Translations under genes and position numbers: made by a program
Assembly (NCBI GenBank): GCA_017442445.1
Contig: JAFRZS010000206.1
Coordinates: forward strand, 1-5,063
Length of the DNA stretch: 5,063 bases
Direction: 5' to 3'
DNA from: Clostridia bacterium
GTDB lineage: Bacteria > Bacillota > Clostridia > Oscillospirales > Acutalibacteraceae
Notes under the pieces: generated by a model
What the model was told of the DNA's origin: nothing
Seen by the model: the letters and a program-made list of their open reading frames with translations, nothing else
The model's database searches: none
In this document: positions 1 to 5,063 of the stretch, piece after piece
Numbering within the stretch: the stretch's first letter is position 1
Layout of the letters: each line of letters begins with the position of its first letter

Positions 1-993
1 AAAGATTTTTTCATGAAGTCTTGCACCGTTGAAGCCAACTGCGAGTGACAACTCAATATCTCTCTTGAGGATTTCCTCTGTGGGTGCTGTATAAATTCCG
101 TCCGGATAATAACCCTGGTCAAGAACTAAACGCTGGAATACTGATTTACCGTTAAGAAGGAATTTCATACCTTCCATACGAGCTGAACGAAGACCGAAGT
201 AACTTGAAACCTCGTCATCACCGAATGTGAGCTTCATGTCATAAAGTCTGCCGTTGCCAAGCTCCCAGAGGTGAGCTTCTGCCAGCGGGATATTCATATT
301 AACAAGACCGCCGACAACCTTCTTTGTGCATTTGCCCATTTCTTTGCCTTCGTATGAAATTTCAACAGTAAAGTCACCGTCACCGATGAATTTTGCAGAA
401 ATGTCAACGCACTGATTGTCAACATCGGGAGTGATTTTGAAATTCTTGATACGAGCCTTGGGAACGAACTCAAGCCATACTGACTGCCAGATACCTGTTG
501 TTCTTGTGTAGTAGCAACCCCATGAAGCGTATCTTTCGCTCTGCTTACCTGAGGGAACAGTTTTGCATCTTACATCGTCCTCTGCTGCGAGAACGATTAC
601 ATTTTCACCTTCGTTAAGGTATTTTGTGATATCAAAGCTGAAGCTTATGTAACCGCCCTTGTGTTTACCGACTTCTTCGCCGTTAACATAAAGTGTAGCG
701 ATGTAGTCAACAGCACCGAAATTGATTACAACAGCGTTTTCAAGCTGTTCTTTTGTGATGTTGATAGTTTTTCTGTACCATACGCAGTTATGGAAATCTT
801 TGTCGCCTATGCCTGAAAGCTCACTTTCGGGGCAGAAGGGAACATTGATTTTCTTTGTAAATTCTCCGTTTTTGTAGAATTCACGCTCGAAGCCGCTGAC
901 GGCATCATCAAATTCAAAATCCCATTCACCGTTCAAGCATAACCAATTTTTTCTTTCAAACTGCGGATTCGGATATTCTGTTCTGTAAATCAT
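1..993 (-). CDS. Glycoside hydrolase family 2 protein, N-terminal part (cut by window edge)
   Basis: The first 331 residues of a GH2 enzyme (beta-galactosidase / beta-glucuronidase / mannosidase superfamily), which hydrolyses terminal beta-linked sugars from glycans. The frame is open from the ATG at 991-993 to position 1. Residues about 10-178 form the jelly-roll sugar-binding domain, with NGEWEF (21-26), VPFCPESELSGI (51-62), VWYRK (71-75) and the strongly family-like SWGCYYTRTTGIWQSVWLE (157-175). Residues about 180-265 look like the immunoglobulin-like domain. The TIM barrel begins near FLLNGKSVF (278-286), then LDQGYYPDG and GFNGARLHEK (320-329). Both catalytic glutamates would lie beyond the left edge, so catalytic competence and exact specificity cannot be judged. 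There is no signal peptide, so the enzyme is probably cytoplasmic and acts on imported oligosaccharides. The start is supported by GAGGAG at 1002-1007, 8 nt upstream. It lies 100 nt downstream of guaB on the same strand. The GH2 call is firm; the substrate is unknown. Confidence 0.93.
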   Translation of the reverse strand, partial: MIYRTEYPNPQFERKNWLCLNGEWDFEFDDAVSGFEREFYKNGEFTKKINVPFCPESELSGIGDKDFHNCVWYRKTINITKEQLENAVVINFGAVDYIATLYVNGEEVGKHKGGYISFSFDITKYLNEGENVIVLAAEDDVRCKTVPSGKQSERYASWGCYYTRTTGIWQSVWLEFVPKARIKNFKITPDVDNQCVDISAKFIGDGDFTVEISYEGKEMGKCTKKVVGGLVNMNIPLAEAHLWELGNGRLYDMKLTFGDDEVSSYFGLRSARMEGMKFLLNGKSVFQRLVLDQGYYPDGIYTAPTEEILKRDIELSLAVGFNGARLHEKIF

Positions 994-1001
994 ATTAGTT
1001 T

Positions 1002-1007
1002 CTCCTC
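1002..1007 (-). promoter_or_regulatory. Ribosome binding site of the GH2 gene
   Basis: GAGGAG on the minus strand, 8 nt before the ATG at 991-993. It fixes the start of the GH2 protein. A second ATG at 1011-1013 lies upstream of this site in another frame and has no Shine-Dalgarno of its own. Confidence 0.8.
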
Positions 1008-1015
1008 ATTCATTT

Positions 1016-1036
1016 GGGTGTGGGCTTTGCCCACCC
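1016..1036. other. GC-rich hairpin between guaB and the GH2 gene
   Basis: GGGTGGGC and GCCCACACCC (minus-strand reading) face each other across a 3-nt loop; the arms pair over about 8 bp with a one-base bulge. On the minus strand, the direction in which guaB and the GH2 gene are read, the hairpin is preceded by an A-run and followed by AAATGAATG, so it lacks the T-tract of an intrinsic terminator. On the plus strand it is followed by TTACTTTTTC, a weak T-tract, so it could stop antisense transcription. It ends only 8 nt upstream of the GH2 Shine-Dalgarno, so in a read-through transcript it could act as a processing or stability element. The pairing is seen directly; any role is inference. Confidence 0.55.
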
Positions 1037-1047
1037 TTACTTTTTCA

Positions 1048-1068
1048 CTATTACTTATTACCTATTAC
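1048..1068. repeat. Three tandem 7-bp repeats
   Basis: Plus-strand units CTATTAC, TTATTAC and CTATTAC follow one another without a gap (minus: GTAATAG, GTAATAA, GTAATAG). They lie between the GC hairpin and the AT inverted repeat of the guaB-GH2 spacer. No function is recognised. The three elements together resemble a small interspersed intergenic repeat, but no second copy occurs in this window. Confidence 0.6.
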
Positions 1069-1071
1069 TTT

Positions 1072-1101
1072 GAAAATAAATTGCGTCAGTAATTTATTTT
1101 C
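1072..1101 (-). terminator. Possible AT-rich terminator or 3'-end hairpin of guaB
   Basis: A perfect 11-bp inverted repeat, GAAAATAAATT at 1072-1082 and its complement at 1091-1101, separated by 8 nt. In guaB transcript direction the first arm contains the last codons and the TAA stop, and the second arm ends in TTTATTTTC. The stem is almost all A:T and no further U-tract follows, so termination would be weak and read-through into the GH2 gene is plausible. It could instead be a 3'-end stability hairpin. The inverted repeat is certain; the terminator role is a guess. Confidence 0.35.
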
Positions 1102-2560
1102 CTGAGTAGTTGGGTGCTTCTTTTGTTATGAATACATCGTGCGGGTGGCTTTCAATAAGACCTGCACCTGTAATCTTAACAAATCTTGATTTTTCATGAA
1201 GCTCGGGAATATTCTTGCAACCGCAGTAACCCATACCTGAACGGATACCGCCGAGCATCTGATAAACTGTATCTGAAAGGGGTCCTTTGTAAGGTACACG
1301 ACCTTCAACTCCTTCGGGAACGAGCTTGATAGCATCCTGCTGGAAGTATCTGTCGCGGCTGCCGTGAGCCTGTTCCATAGCGCCGAGAGAACCCATACCT
1401 CTGTAAACCTTGAACTGTCTGCCCTGATAGATTTCAGTTGCTCCGGGTGATTCCTCACAGCCTGCAACCATTGAACCGACCATGATAACACTTGCACCTG
1501 CTGCAAGAGCCTTTACGATATCACCTGAATACTTGATACCGCCGTCACCGATAACTGTTTTGCCGTATTTTGCTGCAACATTTGCTGAATCATAAATTGC
1601 TGTAATCTGCGGAACACCGATACCTGCAACAACACGAGTTGTACAGATAGAACCGGGGCCGATACCGACCTTAACAGCATCTGCACCTGCATTGATGAGA
1701 GCTTCTGTACCCTCTGCAGTAGCAACGTTACCTGCGATAAGTGAAATTTCGGGGAATGCTGCCTTAACTTTTTCAACAGCTTTGAGAATATTCTTGCTGT
1801 GGCCGTGTGCTGAGTCAAGAATGAATGCGTCAACACCTGCTTCTTTCAATGCAGTTGCACGGTCAAGAACATCTGCTGTTGCACCTAAAGCAGCGGCGCA
1901 GAGAAGTCTGCCTCTTTCGTCTCTTGCGGAGTTCGGATACTGAACACTCTTTTCGATATCCTTGATTGTGATAAGTCCCTTGAGGTTGCCTTCACCGTCG
2001 ATTAACGGAAGCTTTTCAATCTTATGCTGCATAAGAATTTTCTGAGCTTCGTCAAGAGTTGTATTAACATTAGATGTTACAAGGTTTTCCTTTGTCATAA
2101 CATCGTCAATTCTGATATTGAAATCTGTCATGAAGCGAAGGTCACGGTTTGTGAGAATACCCACAAGCTTACCGTCACGGCAGATCGGAACACCTGAAAT
2201 TCTGTATTTATGCATGAGCTCGTTAGCTTCATAAACATAGTTATCGGGGGACAGGAAGAAGGGGTTTGTAATAACACCGTTTTCTGAACGCTTTACCTTA
2301 TCAACCTCAAGAACCTGCTGATCAATTGTCATGTTCTTGTGGATAACACCGATACCGCCTTCTCTTGCGATAGCGATAGCCATTCTGGATTCTGTAACAG
2401 TATCCATAGCAGCTGTCATTAAGGGTGTGTTAAGAGTAATTTTGTCCGTAAGCTTTGTTTTGAGATCAATGTCTCTCGGCTCAACATCGGATTCGCCGGG
2501 AATAAGCAGGACATCATCAAAGGTAAGACCTTCTTTTGCGAATTTGTAGTTGTCAGTCAT
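1094..2560 (-). CDS. guaB: Inosine-5'-monophosphate dehydrogenase
   Basis: Oxidises IMP to XMP with NAD+, the committed step of guanine nucleotide synthesis (EC 1.1.1.205), as a cytoplasmic tetramer. The 488-residue length is the usual bacterial size. The N-terminus has the classic LTFDDVLLIP (12-21). A (beta/alpha)8 barrel is interrupted at about residues 95-207 by a tandem CBS (Bateman) domain with ISGVPI and GILTNRDLRF in the first repeat and IEKLPLID and GLITIKDIEKS in the second. Catalytic-loop Cys306 sits in GSICTTR. ILDSAHGHS (247-255) is the nicotinamide-side motif, and Asp339 in IGDGGI holds the IMP ribose. The mobile flap carries DRYFQ (403-407, Arg404/Tyr405 by homology) and EGVEGRVPYKG (416-426). 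NIPELHEKSRF and HPHDVFIT are near the C-terminus. All key residues appear intact. The start has GGAGG 8 nt upstream and a strong promoter behind it. The short leader leaves no room for a purine riboswitch. Confidence 0.98.
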   Translation of the reverse strand: MTDNYKFAKEGLTFDDVLLIPGESDVEPRDIDLKTKLTDKITLNTPLMTAAMDTVTESRMAIAIAREGGIGVIHKNMTIDQQVLEVDKVKRSENGVITNPFFLSPDNYVYEANELMHKYRISGVPICRDGKLVGILTNRDLRFMTDFNIRIDDVMTKENLVTSNVNTTLDEAQKILMQHKIEKLPLIDGEGNLKGLITIKDIEKSVQYPNSARDERGRLLCAAALGATADVLDRATALKEAGVDAFILDSAHGHSKNILKAVEKVKAAFPEISLIAGNVATAEGTEALINAGADAVKVGIGPGSICTTRVVAGIGVPQITAIYDSANVAAKYGKTVIGDGGIKYSGDIVKALAAGASVIMVGSMVAGCEESPGATEIYQGRQFKVYRGMGSLGAMEQAHGSRDRYFQQDAIKLVPEGVEGRVPYKGPLSDTVYQMLGGIRSGMGYCGCKNIPELHEKSRFVKITGAGLIESHPHDVFITKEAPNYSGK

Positions 2561-2568
2561 TTCACATT

Positions 2569-2573
2569 CCTCC
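2569..2573 (-). promoter_or_regulatory. Ribosome binding site of guaB
   Basis: GGAGG on the minus strand, 8 nt before the ATG at 2558-2560, fixing the guaB start. Confidence 0.85.
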
Positions 2574-2601
2574 GTTGCTTGATATTTTTATATTACCTTG
2601 T

Positions 2602-2630
2602 ATTATACCAAAACCCAAATATTTTTTCAA
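2602..2630 (-). promoter_or_regulatory. guaB promoter (sigma-A type, extended -10)
   Basis: On the minus strand, TTGAAA (2625-2630) and a consensus TATAAT (2602-2607) are separated by 17 bp, with a TG dinucleotide one base before the -10 (TGGTATAAT). Very AT-rich DNA with A- and T-tracts lies just upstream and may act as an UP element. Transcription would start near 2595, leaving an untranslated leader of about 35 nt. Confidence 0.8.
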
Positions 2631-2670
2631 GATAAAAAATTCAATTAGTTTTATTTTCAAGTAAAAAATA
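2621..2670. repeat. Imperfect 20-bp direct repeat upstream of guaB
   Basis: Positions 2621-2640 and 2651-2670 share the core TTTTCAAG followed by an A-run, with a 30-bp period, about three helical turns. The copy nearer guaB supplies its -35 box TTGAAA; the second copy places another TTGAAA at 2655-2660 with no -10 at the proper distance. It may be a duplicated regulator site, an UP-type element, or a chance result of AT-rich composition. Confidence 0.4.
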
Positions 2671-2710
2671 ATAGATTTTTCCTCTGACGGTAAAATAGTT
2701 TTAAAGTTCG

Positions 2711-2739
2711 TTGACTTTTTGTGAGAAAATTGTTAGAAT
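2711..2739 (+). promoter_or_regulatory. Promoter of the two-gene PHP operon (extended -10)
   Basis: TTGACT (2711-2716) and TAGAAT (2734-2739) are 17 bp apart, with TG at 2731-2732 giving an extended -10 (TGTTAGAAT). Transcription would start near 2746, so the leader is only about 25 nt and holds little more than the ribosome binding site. This promoter and the guaB promoter diverge, their -35 boxes about 80 bp apart, so a shared regulator is possible but no clear operator is seen. Confidence 0.75.
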
Positions 2740-2756
2740 GAAGCAAATAGGAGTAT

Positions 2757-2762
2757 GAGGAG
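2757..2762 (+). promoter_or_regulatory. Ribosome binding site of the exported PHP protein
   Basis: GAGGAG ending 8 nt before the ATG at 2771-2773. It supports this start, which is also the one that gives a complete signal peptide. Confidence 0.8.
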
Positions 2763-2770
2763 ATGTTATT

Positions 2771-4138
2771 ATGTCAAAAAAATTCAAAAAGATAATCAGT
2801 GCAATTCTGACACTTTTGATTTTGTCTTCGTGCTTTGTATTTGCAAGTGCTGAGGAACACGAAGAAATTTTAATTATAAATCCTTATGAAGATGTAATCT
2901 GGAAGGGTGAAAATGCCTGGAGAGGCTACAAGGGAAGTCTGCACACACATTCAACATACAGCGATGCTGATGTAACTCTCAGAGAAATGGTAATGGAATA
3001 TTATAAACAGGGATACGGTTTTCTTGCGATGGCTGACCACTCTGTAACAGGTGTAGAGTGGAATAAAGCACCCAATGAATTTTTCATTTATAAATATCAG
3101 CTGTTGCTCGGCAATAAACAAGAGCATCTGACAGATGAAGAATATGAGGCTGTAATAAACGGTACCTATCCCATGCCGGAAGGAGAAACACGTGATTTCG
3201 GACTCACCTGCATAACAGGTGCAAACGAGTTGAACGGACTTACTCTCACAAAGAGCCATGTTGTCGCATACGGACTTGATTACAATGTAGGAACAGGTCA
3301 CGCGGGTAAAGAAAACGGTTTTCGCAGTGCAGTTGAATTTGCAGAAAACAATGGCGGATTTTCAGTAATTGCGCATCCGGGTGACTGGCTTGAGTCAAGG
3401 GATAATATGTCTGCGATTTATGATGAGAAAAATATAAAACTTTTTTCAGAAATTTTCCTTGACCACGATACTTGTCTTGGTATGGAAATTTTTAACGAGG
3501 ATAACGGAGTTACACCCTATGACAGAAATCTCTGGGATAACATTCTTATGGAAACTCTGCCTCACGGAAGATTGGTACTCGGATTCTCAAACAGCGATGC
3601 TCACACTCTTGAAAAGGTTGACTCATCTTTTGCGGTATTTATGATGCCCGACAATTCTGCAGAGCAAGTTAATAAAACAATGCATTCCGGAAATTTCTTT
3701 GCGGTTACAAGAAAGGTGCATAAAAACGAAGTACTCGGCCCCGATGTAACCTATAATGTGATCGACAGAAAATTACCCGTTCCCATGGCGACAAATGTCG
3801 AGGTTGACGGTGCAAAAATTACCATGGAAGTTGAAAACGCAGATTTTGTTCAATGGGTAGCAAACGGAAAAGTTATTGCAAAAACAATAGTTGACGGCAC
3901 AGGCACATCAGTTCTTGACCTGAATGAAATTGAAGGCTCAGAAGATTTCCTTTATGTACGCGCAGAAATTTCAGGTGAAGGAGGACTTGCGGCAAGTCAG
4001 CCGTTCGTGATTGAAAAGGAAACAGAAGAATACAAAAAAGATACATCATTTTTATCTTGGCTTGAAGACTTTTTCTTCACAATAAAAAGCACAAGATTAT
4101 ATGTAGTAATCCAGGAGCTTATCAGAGCGATCGCATAA
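2771..4138 (+). CDS. Exported PHP-domain metal-dependent phosphoesterase-like protein
   Basis: A 455-residue protein with the polymerase-and-histidinol-phosphatase (PHP) fold, a metal-dependent hydrolase fold acting mostly on phosphate esters; it may be closest to the CehA/McbA-type branch. Residues 1-27 form a signal peptide: KK-F-KK, a hydrophobic core, then ASA before Glu28 as a signal peptidase I site. LSSC at 18-21 also fits a lipobox, so a lipoprotein is possible. All PHP metal-site motifs are present: LHTH (His58, His60), SDA (Asp65), ADH (Asp89, His90), GANE (Glu153), SHVV (His163), AHPG (His202) and SDAH (Asp276, His278). About 60 residues separate ADH from GANE. Residues about 330-416 look like a small beta-sandwich, and residues 426-455 can form an aromatic amphipathic helix that might touch the membrane. 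It has its own promoter and probably shares a transcript with the PHP phosphatase gene 70 nt downstream. The substrate is unknown: phosphoester, sugar phosphate or another ester. The fold and export calls are strong; the exact reaction is not. Confidence 0.88.
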   Translation: MSKKFKKIISAILTLLILSSCFVFASAEEHEEILIINPYEDVIWKGENAWRGYKGSLHTHSTYSDADVTLREMVMEYYKQGYGFLAMADHSVTGVEWNKAPNEFFIYKYQLLLGNKQEHLTDEEYEAVINGTYPMPEGETRDFGLTCITGANELNGLTLTKSHVVAYGLDYNVGTGHAGKENGFRSAVEFAENNGGFSVIAHPGDWLESRDNMSAIYDEKNIKLFSEIFLDHDTCLGMEIFNEDNGVTPYDRNLWDNILMETLPHGRLVLGFSNSDAHTLEKVDSSFAVFMMPDNSAEQVNKTMHSGNFFAVTRKVHKNEVLGPDVTYNVIDRKLPVPMATNVEVDGAKITMEVENADFVQWVANGKVIAKTIVDGTGTSVLDLNEIEGSEDFLYVRAEISGEGGLAASQPFVIEKETEEYKKDTSFLSWLEDFFFTIKSTRLYVVIQELIRAIA

Positions 4139-4208
4139 TCTTTTTCTTTACAAATTGAAAAGTTTTTGATAATGTATGTTTAGTATGGGAAGAAAGGAGT
4201 TTTGAGAT
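4139..4208 (+). other. Spacer between the two PHP genes
   Basis: Seventy AT-rich bases with no hairpin followed by a T-tract, so nothing visible would end transcription between the genes. A TTGAAA at 4155-4160 has no good -10 at 16-18 bp, so an internal promoter is not supported. The end of the spacer carries the ribosome binding site AAAGGAG (4193-4199), 9 nt before the next start. Confidence 0.6.
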
Positions 4209-4874
4209 ATGATTGATTTTCATGCGCACATTTTACCGGGAGCCGATCACGGCAGTTACAGTGTGGAAGATTCTTTGTCACAACTTAAAAAGGCTGAAAA
4301 TATCGGTGTCAAAACTATAGTTGCAACTTCCCATTATTATATACAGGATAACACCGTTGAGGAATTTTTAGAGCGTAGGAATGAAGCTTACGAAAAACTC
4401 AGAAAAGCATATAAAGGTGACATCAGAATTATAAAAGGCGCAGAGGTTACATTGGCAATAGATATTCCTGATATGGAAGACCTCGGAAAGCTTTGCATTG
4501 ACGGGACAAACTGTATTCTTATTGAAATGCCGACAACAGTAGGCGGCCCGTGGATTTTTGACGCCCTTGACAAAATTCACAACAGAGGCTATCAGCCGAT
4601 AATTGCACATGTTGACAGATATACAATTGCACTTTGCGAACAGCTTATGACCAAAGATGTTCTTATTCAGATAAACGCGTCGGCAATAGCTTCGGTTTTT
4701 ACAAGAAAAAGAATGATGAAATATCTTGAACAGGGTGCAATACATCTTCTCGGAAGCGATGTTCACGATAAAGAAGCAACACAGTATGACCAATTTTACA
4801 AGGCGGTCAGAAAGCTCGGCGGATATACAACTTATCTCATGAACAATGCAGAGGAAATACTTAATATAAAATAA
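4209..4874 (+). CDS. CpsB/YwqE-family PHP-type (tyrosine) phosphatase
   Basis: A cytoplasmic 221-residue protein of the CpsB/CapC/YwqE family: manganese-dependent PHP-fold phosphatases that, in known members, dephosphorylate bacterial tyrosine kinases controlling capsule or exopolysaccharide synthesis (EC 3.1.3.48). Motifs in order are MIDFHAHILPG (His5, His7), Asp13 in GADHG, ATSHY (His42), GAEV (Glu79), IEMP (Glu106), IIAHVDRY (His134, Arg137) and GSDVHD (Asp184, His186). These match the family's metal ligands, so it should bind metal. It is somewhat shorter than typical members of about 240-255 residues. Two departures stand out: the usual D-D-G is D-H-G at 13-15, and five residues after His186, where CpsB has a phosphate-binding arginine, there is Thr191. 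No kinase, chain-length regulator or glycosyltransferase gene is next to it in this window. There is no signal peptide or membrane segment. AAAGGAG 9 nt upstream supports the start. The family call is strong; a tyrosine phosphatase role is inferred only. Confidence 0.88.
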   Translation: MIDFHAHILPGADHGSYSVEDSLSQLKKAENIGVKTIVATSHYYIQDNTVEEFLERRNEAYEKLRKAYKGDIRIIKGAEVTLAIDIPDMEDLGKLCIDGTNCILIEMPTTVGGPWIFDALDKIHNRGYQPIIAHVDRYTIALCEQLMTKDVLIQINASAIASVFTRKRMMKYLEQGAIHLLGSDVHDKEATQYDQFYKAVRKLGGYTTYLMNNAEEILNIK

Positions 4875-5063
4875 AAAAGGGGATGTAAAAAAAGCGAAGA
4901 CCGTATAAAACCGCATAGAATCAGGGGTTCTGCAGGTGTAAAAGCCTACAAGAACCCCATAAACATGCATATAATATCAAAAACTGTAAAGTTTTATGTT
5001 TTATACTACGAACAAACCTCACCGCTCGGCGTACCTTTGTACGCCTTCGGGCATACAAAATCA
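4875..5063. other. Non-coding tail with several inverted repeats
   Basis: No convincing gene is seen here. It contains a long hairpin with perfect 8-bp arms GGGGTTCT/AGAACCCC (4924-4931 and 4951-4958) plus partial inner pairing AGG/CCT; a 6-bp AT hairpin AAAACT/AGTTTT (4980-4985 and 4990-4995); a 9-bp inverted repeat GTATAAAAC/GTTTTATAC (4903-4911 and 4998-5006) enclosing both; and a 7-bp hairpin GGCGTAC/GTACGCC with a CTTT loop (5028-5034 and 5039-5045). None is followed on the plus strand by a proper T-tract, so no clear intrinsic terminator for the PHP operon is visible. The region could be a structured RNA, an interspersed repeat, or the 3' flank of a gene beyond the right edge. Confidence 0.45.

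Noticed and set aside
990..1013. A 7-codon leader peptide whose TGA overlaps the GH2 start codon
   Set aside because: Its ATG has no Shine-Dalgarno, and it spans the GH2 gene's own ribosome binding site; chance is the simplest explanation.
1126..1836. Minus-strand open frames of 126 and 107 codons inside guaB
   Set aside because: They lie in alternate frames of a fully conserved guaB, lack ribosome binding sites and have low-complexity Val/Leu/Gln/Ser composition.
2561..2601. Purine or guanine riboswitch in the guaB leader
   Set aside because: The predicted leader is about 35 nt, too short for the aptamer, and no three-way-junction motif is present.
2702..2716. A PurR-box-like CGAAC sequence (minus strand) upstream of guaB
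   Set aside because: Only the CGAACTTT half resembles the Bacillus PurBox, it is about 100 bp from the guaB start site, and no paired second box is seen.
4155..4186. Internal promoter before the CpsB-like gene
   Set aside because: TTGAAA at 4155-4160 has only a poor TAGTAT at 20 bp spacing, well off the 16-18 bp optimum.
4880..4958. Bidirectional terminator using the minus-strand T7 run at 4887-4893
   Set aside because: The strong hairpin at 4924-4958 is about 30 bp from the T-run, and only a 3-bp stem can form next to the run.
4368..4970. A 200-codon minus-strand open frame opposite the CpsB-like gene
   Set aside because: It is antisense to a clear PHP protein, rich in Cys, Phe and Ile as expected for a shadow frame, and matches no motif.

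Overview
The window looks like a low-to-mid GC Gram-positive chromosome, most likely a gut Clostridia member (Oscillospiraceae/Ruminococcaceae type). This is inferred from strong GGAGG-type ribosome binding sites about 8 nt before each start, AT-rich intergenic DNA with sigma-A-like promoters, and family-level protein motifs typical of that group. Nothing in the sequence fixes the species.

Layout: (1) Positions 1-993, minus strand, hold the first 331 codons of a cytoplasmic glycoside hydrolase family 2 enzyme; its catalytic barrel runs off the left edge. (2) Positions 994-1093 are a short spacer packed with a GC hairpin, a 7-bp tandem repeat and an 11-bp AT inverted repeat that covers the stop codon of the next gene. 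(3) Positions 1094-2560, minus strand, hold a complete guaB (IMP dehydrogenase, 488 aa). (4) Positions 2561-2770 are a divergent promoter region, with good extended -10 promoters facing guaB on one side and the plus-strand genes on the other. (5) Positions 2771-4138, plus strand, encode an exported PHP-fold metallohydrolase of 455 aa. (6) Positions 4209-4874, plus strand, encode a cytoplasmic PHP-fold protein of 221 aa of the CpsB/YwqE tyrosine-phosphatase family. (7) Positions 4875-5063 have no convincing gene but several inverted repeats.

How the genes may work together: guaB makes XMP for GMP synthesis and is housekeeping. The GH2 gene follows it on the same strand without an obvious promoter or a strong terminator between them, so read-through is possible, but no metabolic link is apparent. 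The two plus-strand genes probably share one transcript. They pair an exported and a cytoplasmic member of the same metal-dependent phosphoesterase fold. The cytoplasmic one keeps the metal-ligand motifs of CpsB but appears to lack one of the two phosphate-binding arginines and has no tyrosine kinase or capsule gene beside it. This PHP pair is the most interesting part of the window. I found no CRISPR array, transposase, tRNA, rRNA or recognised riboswitch.
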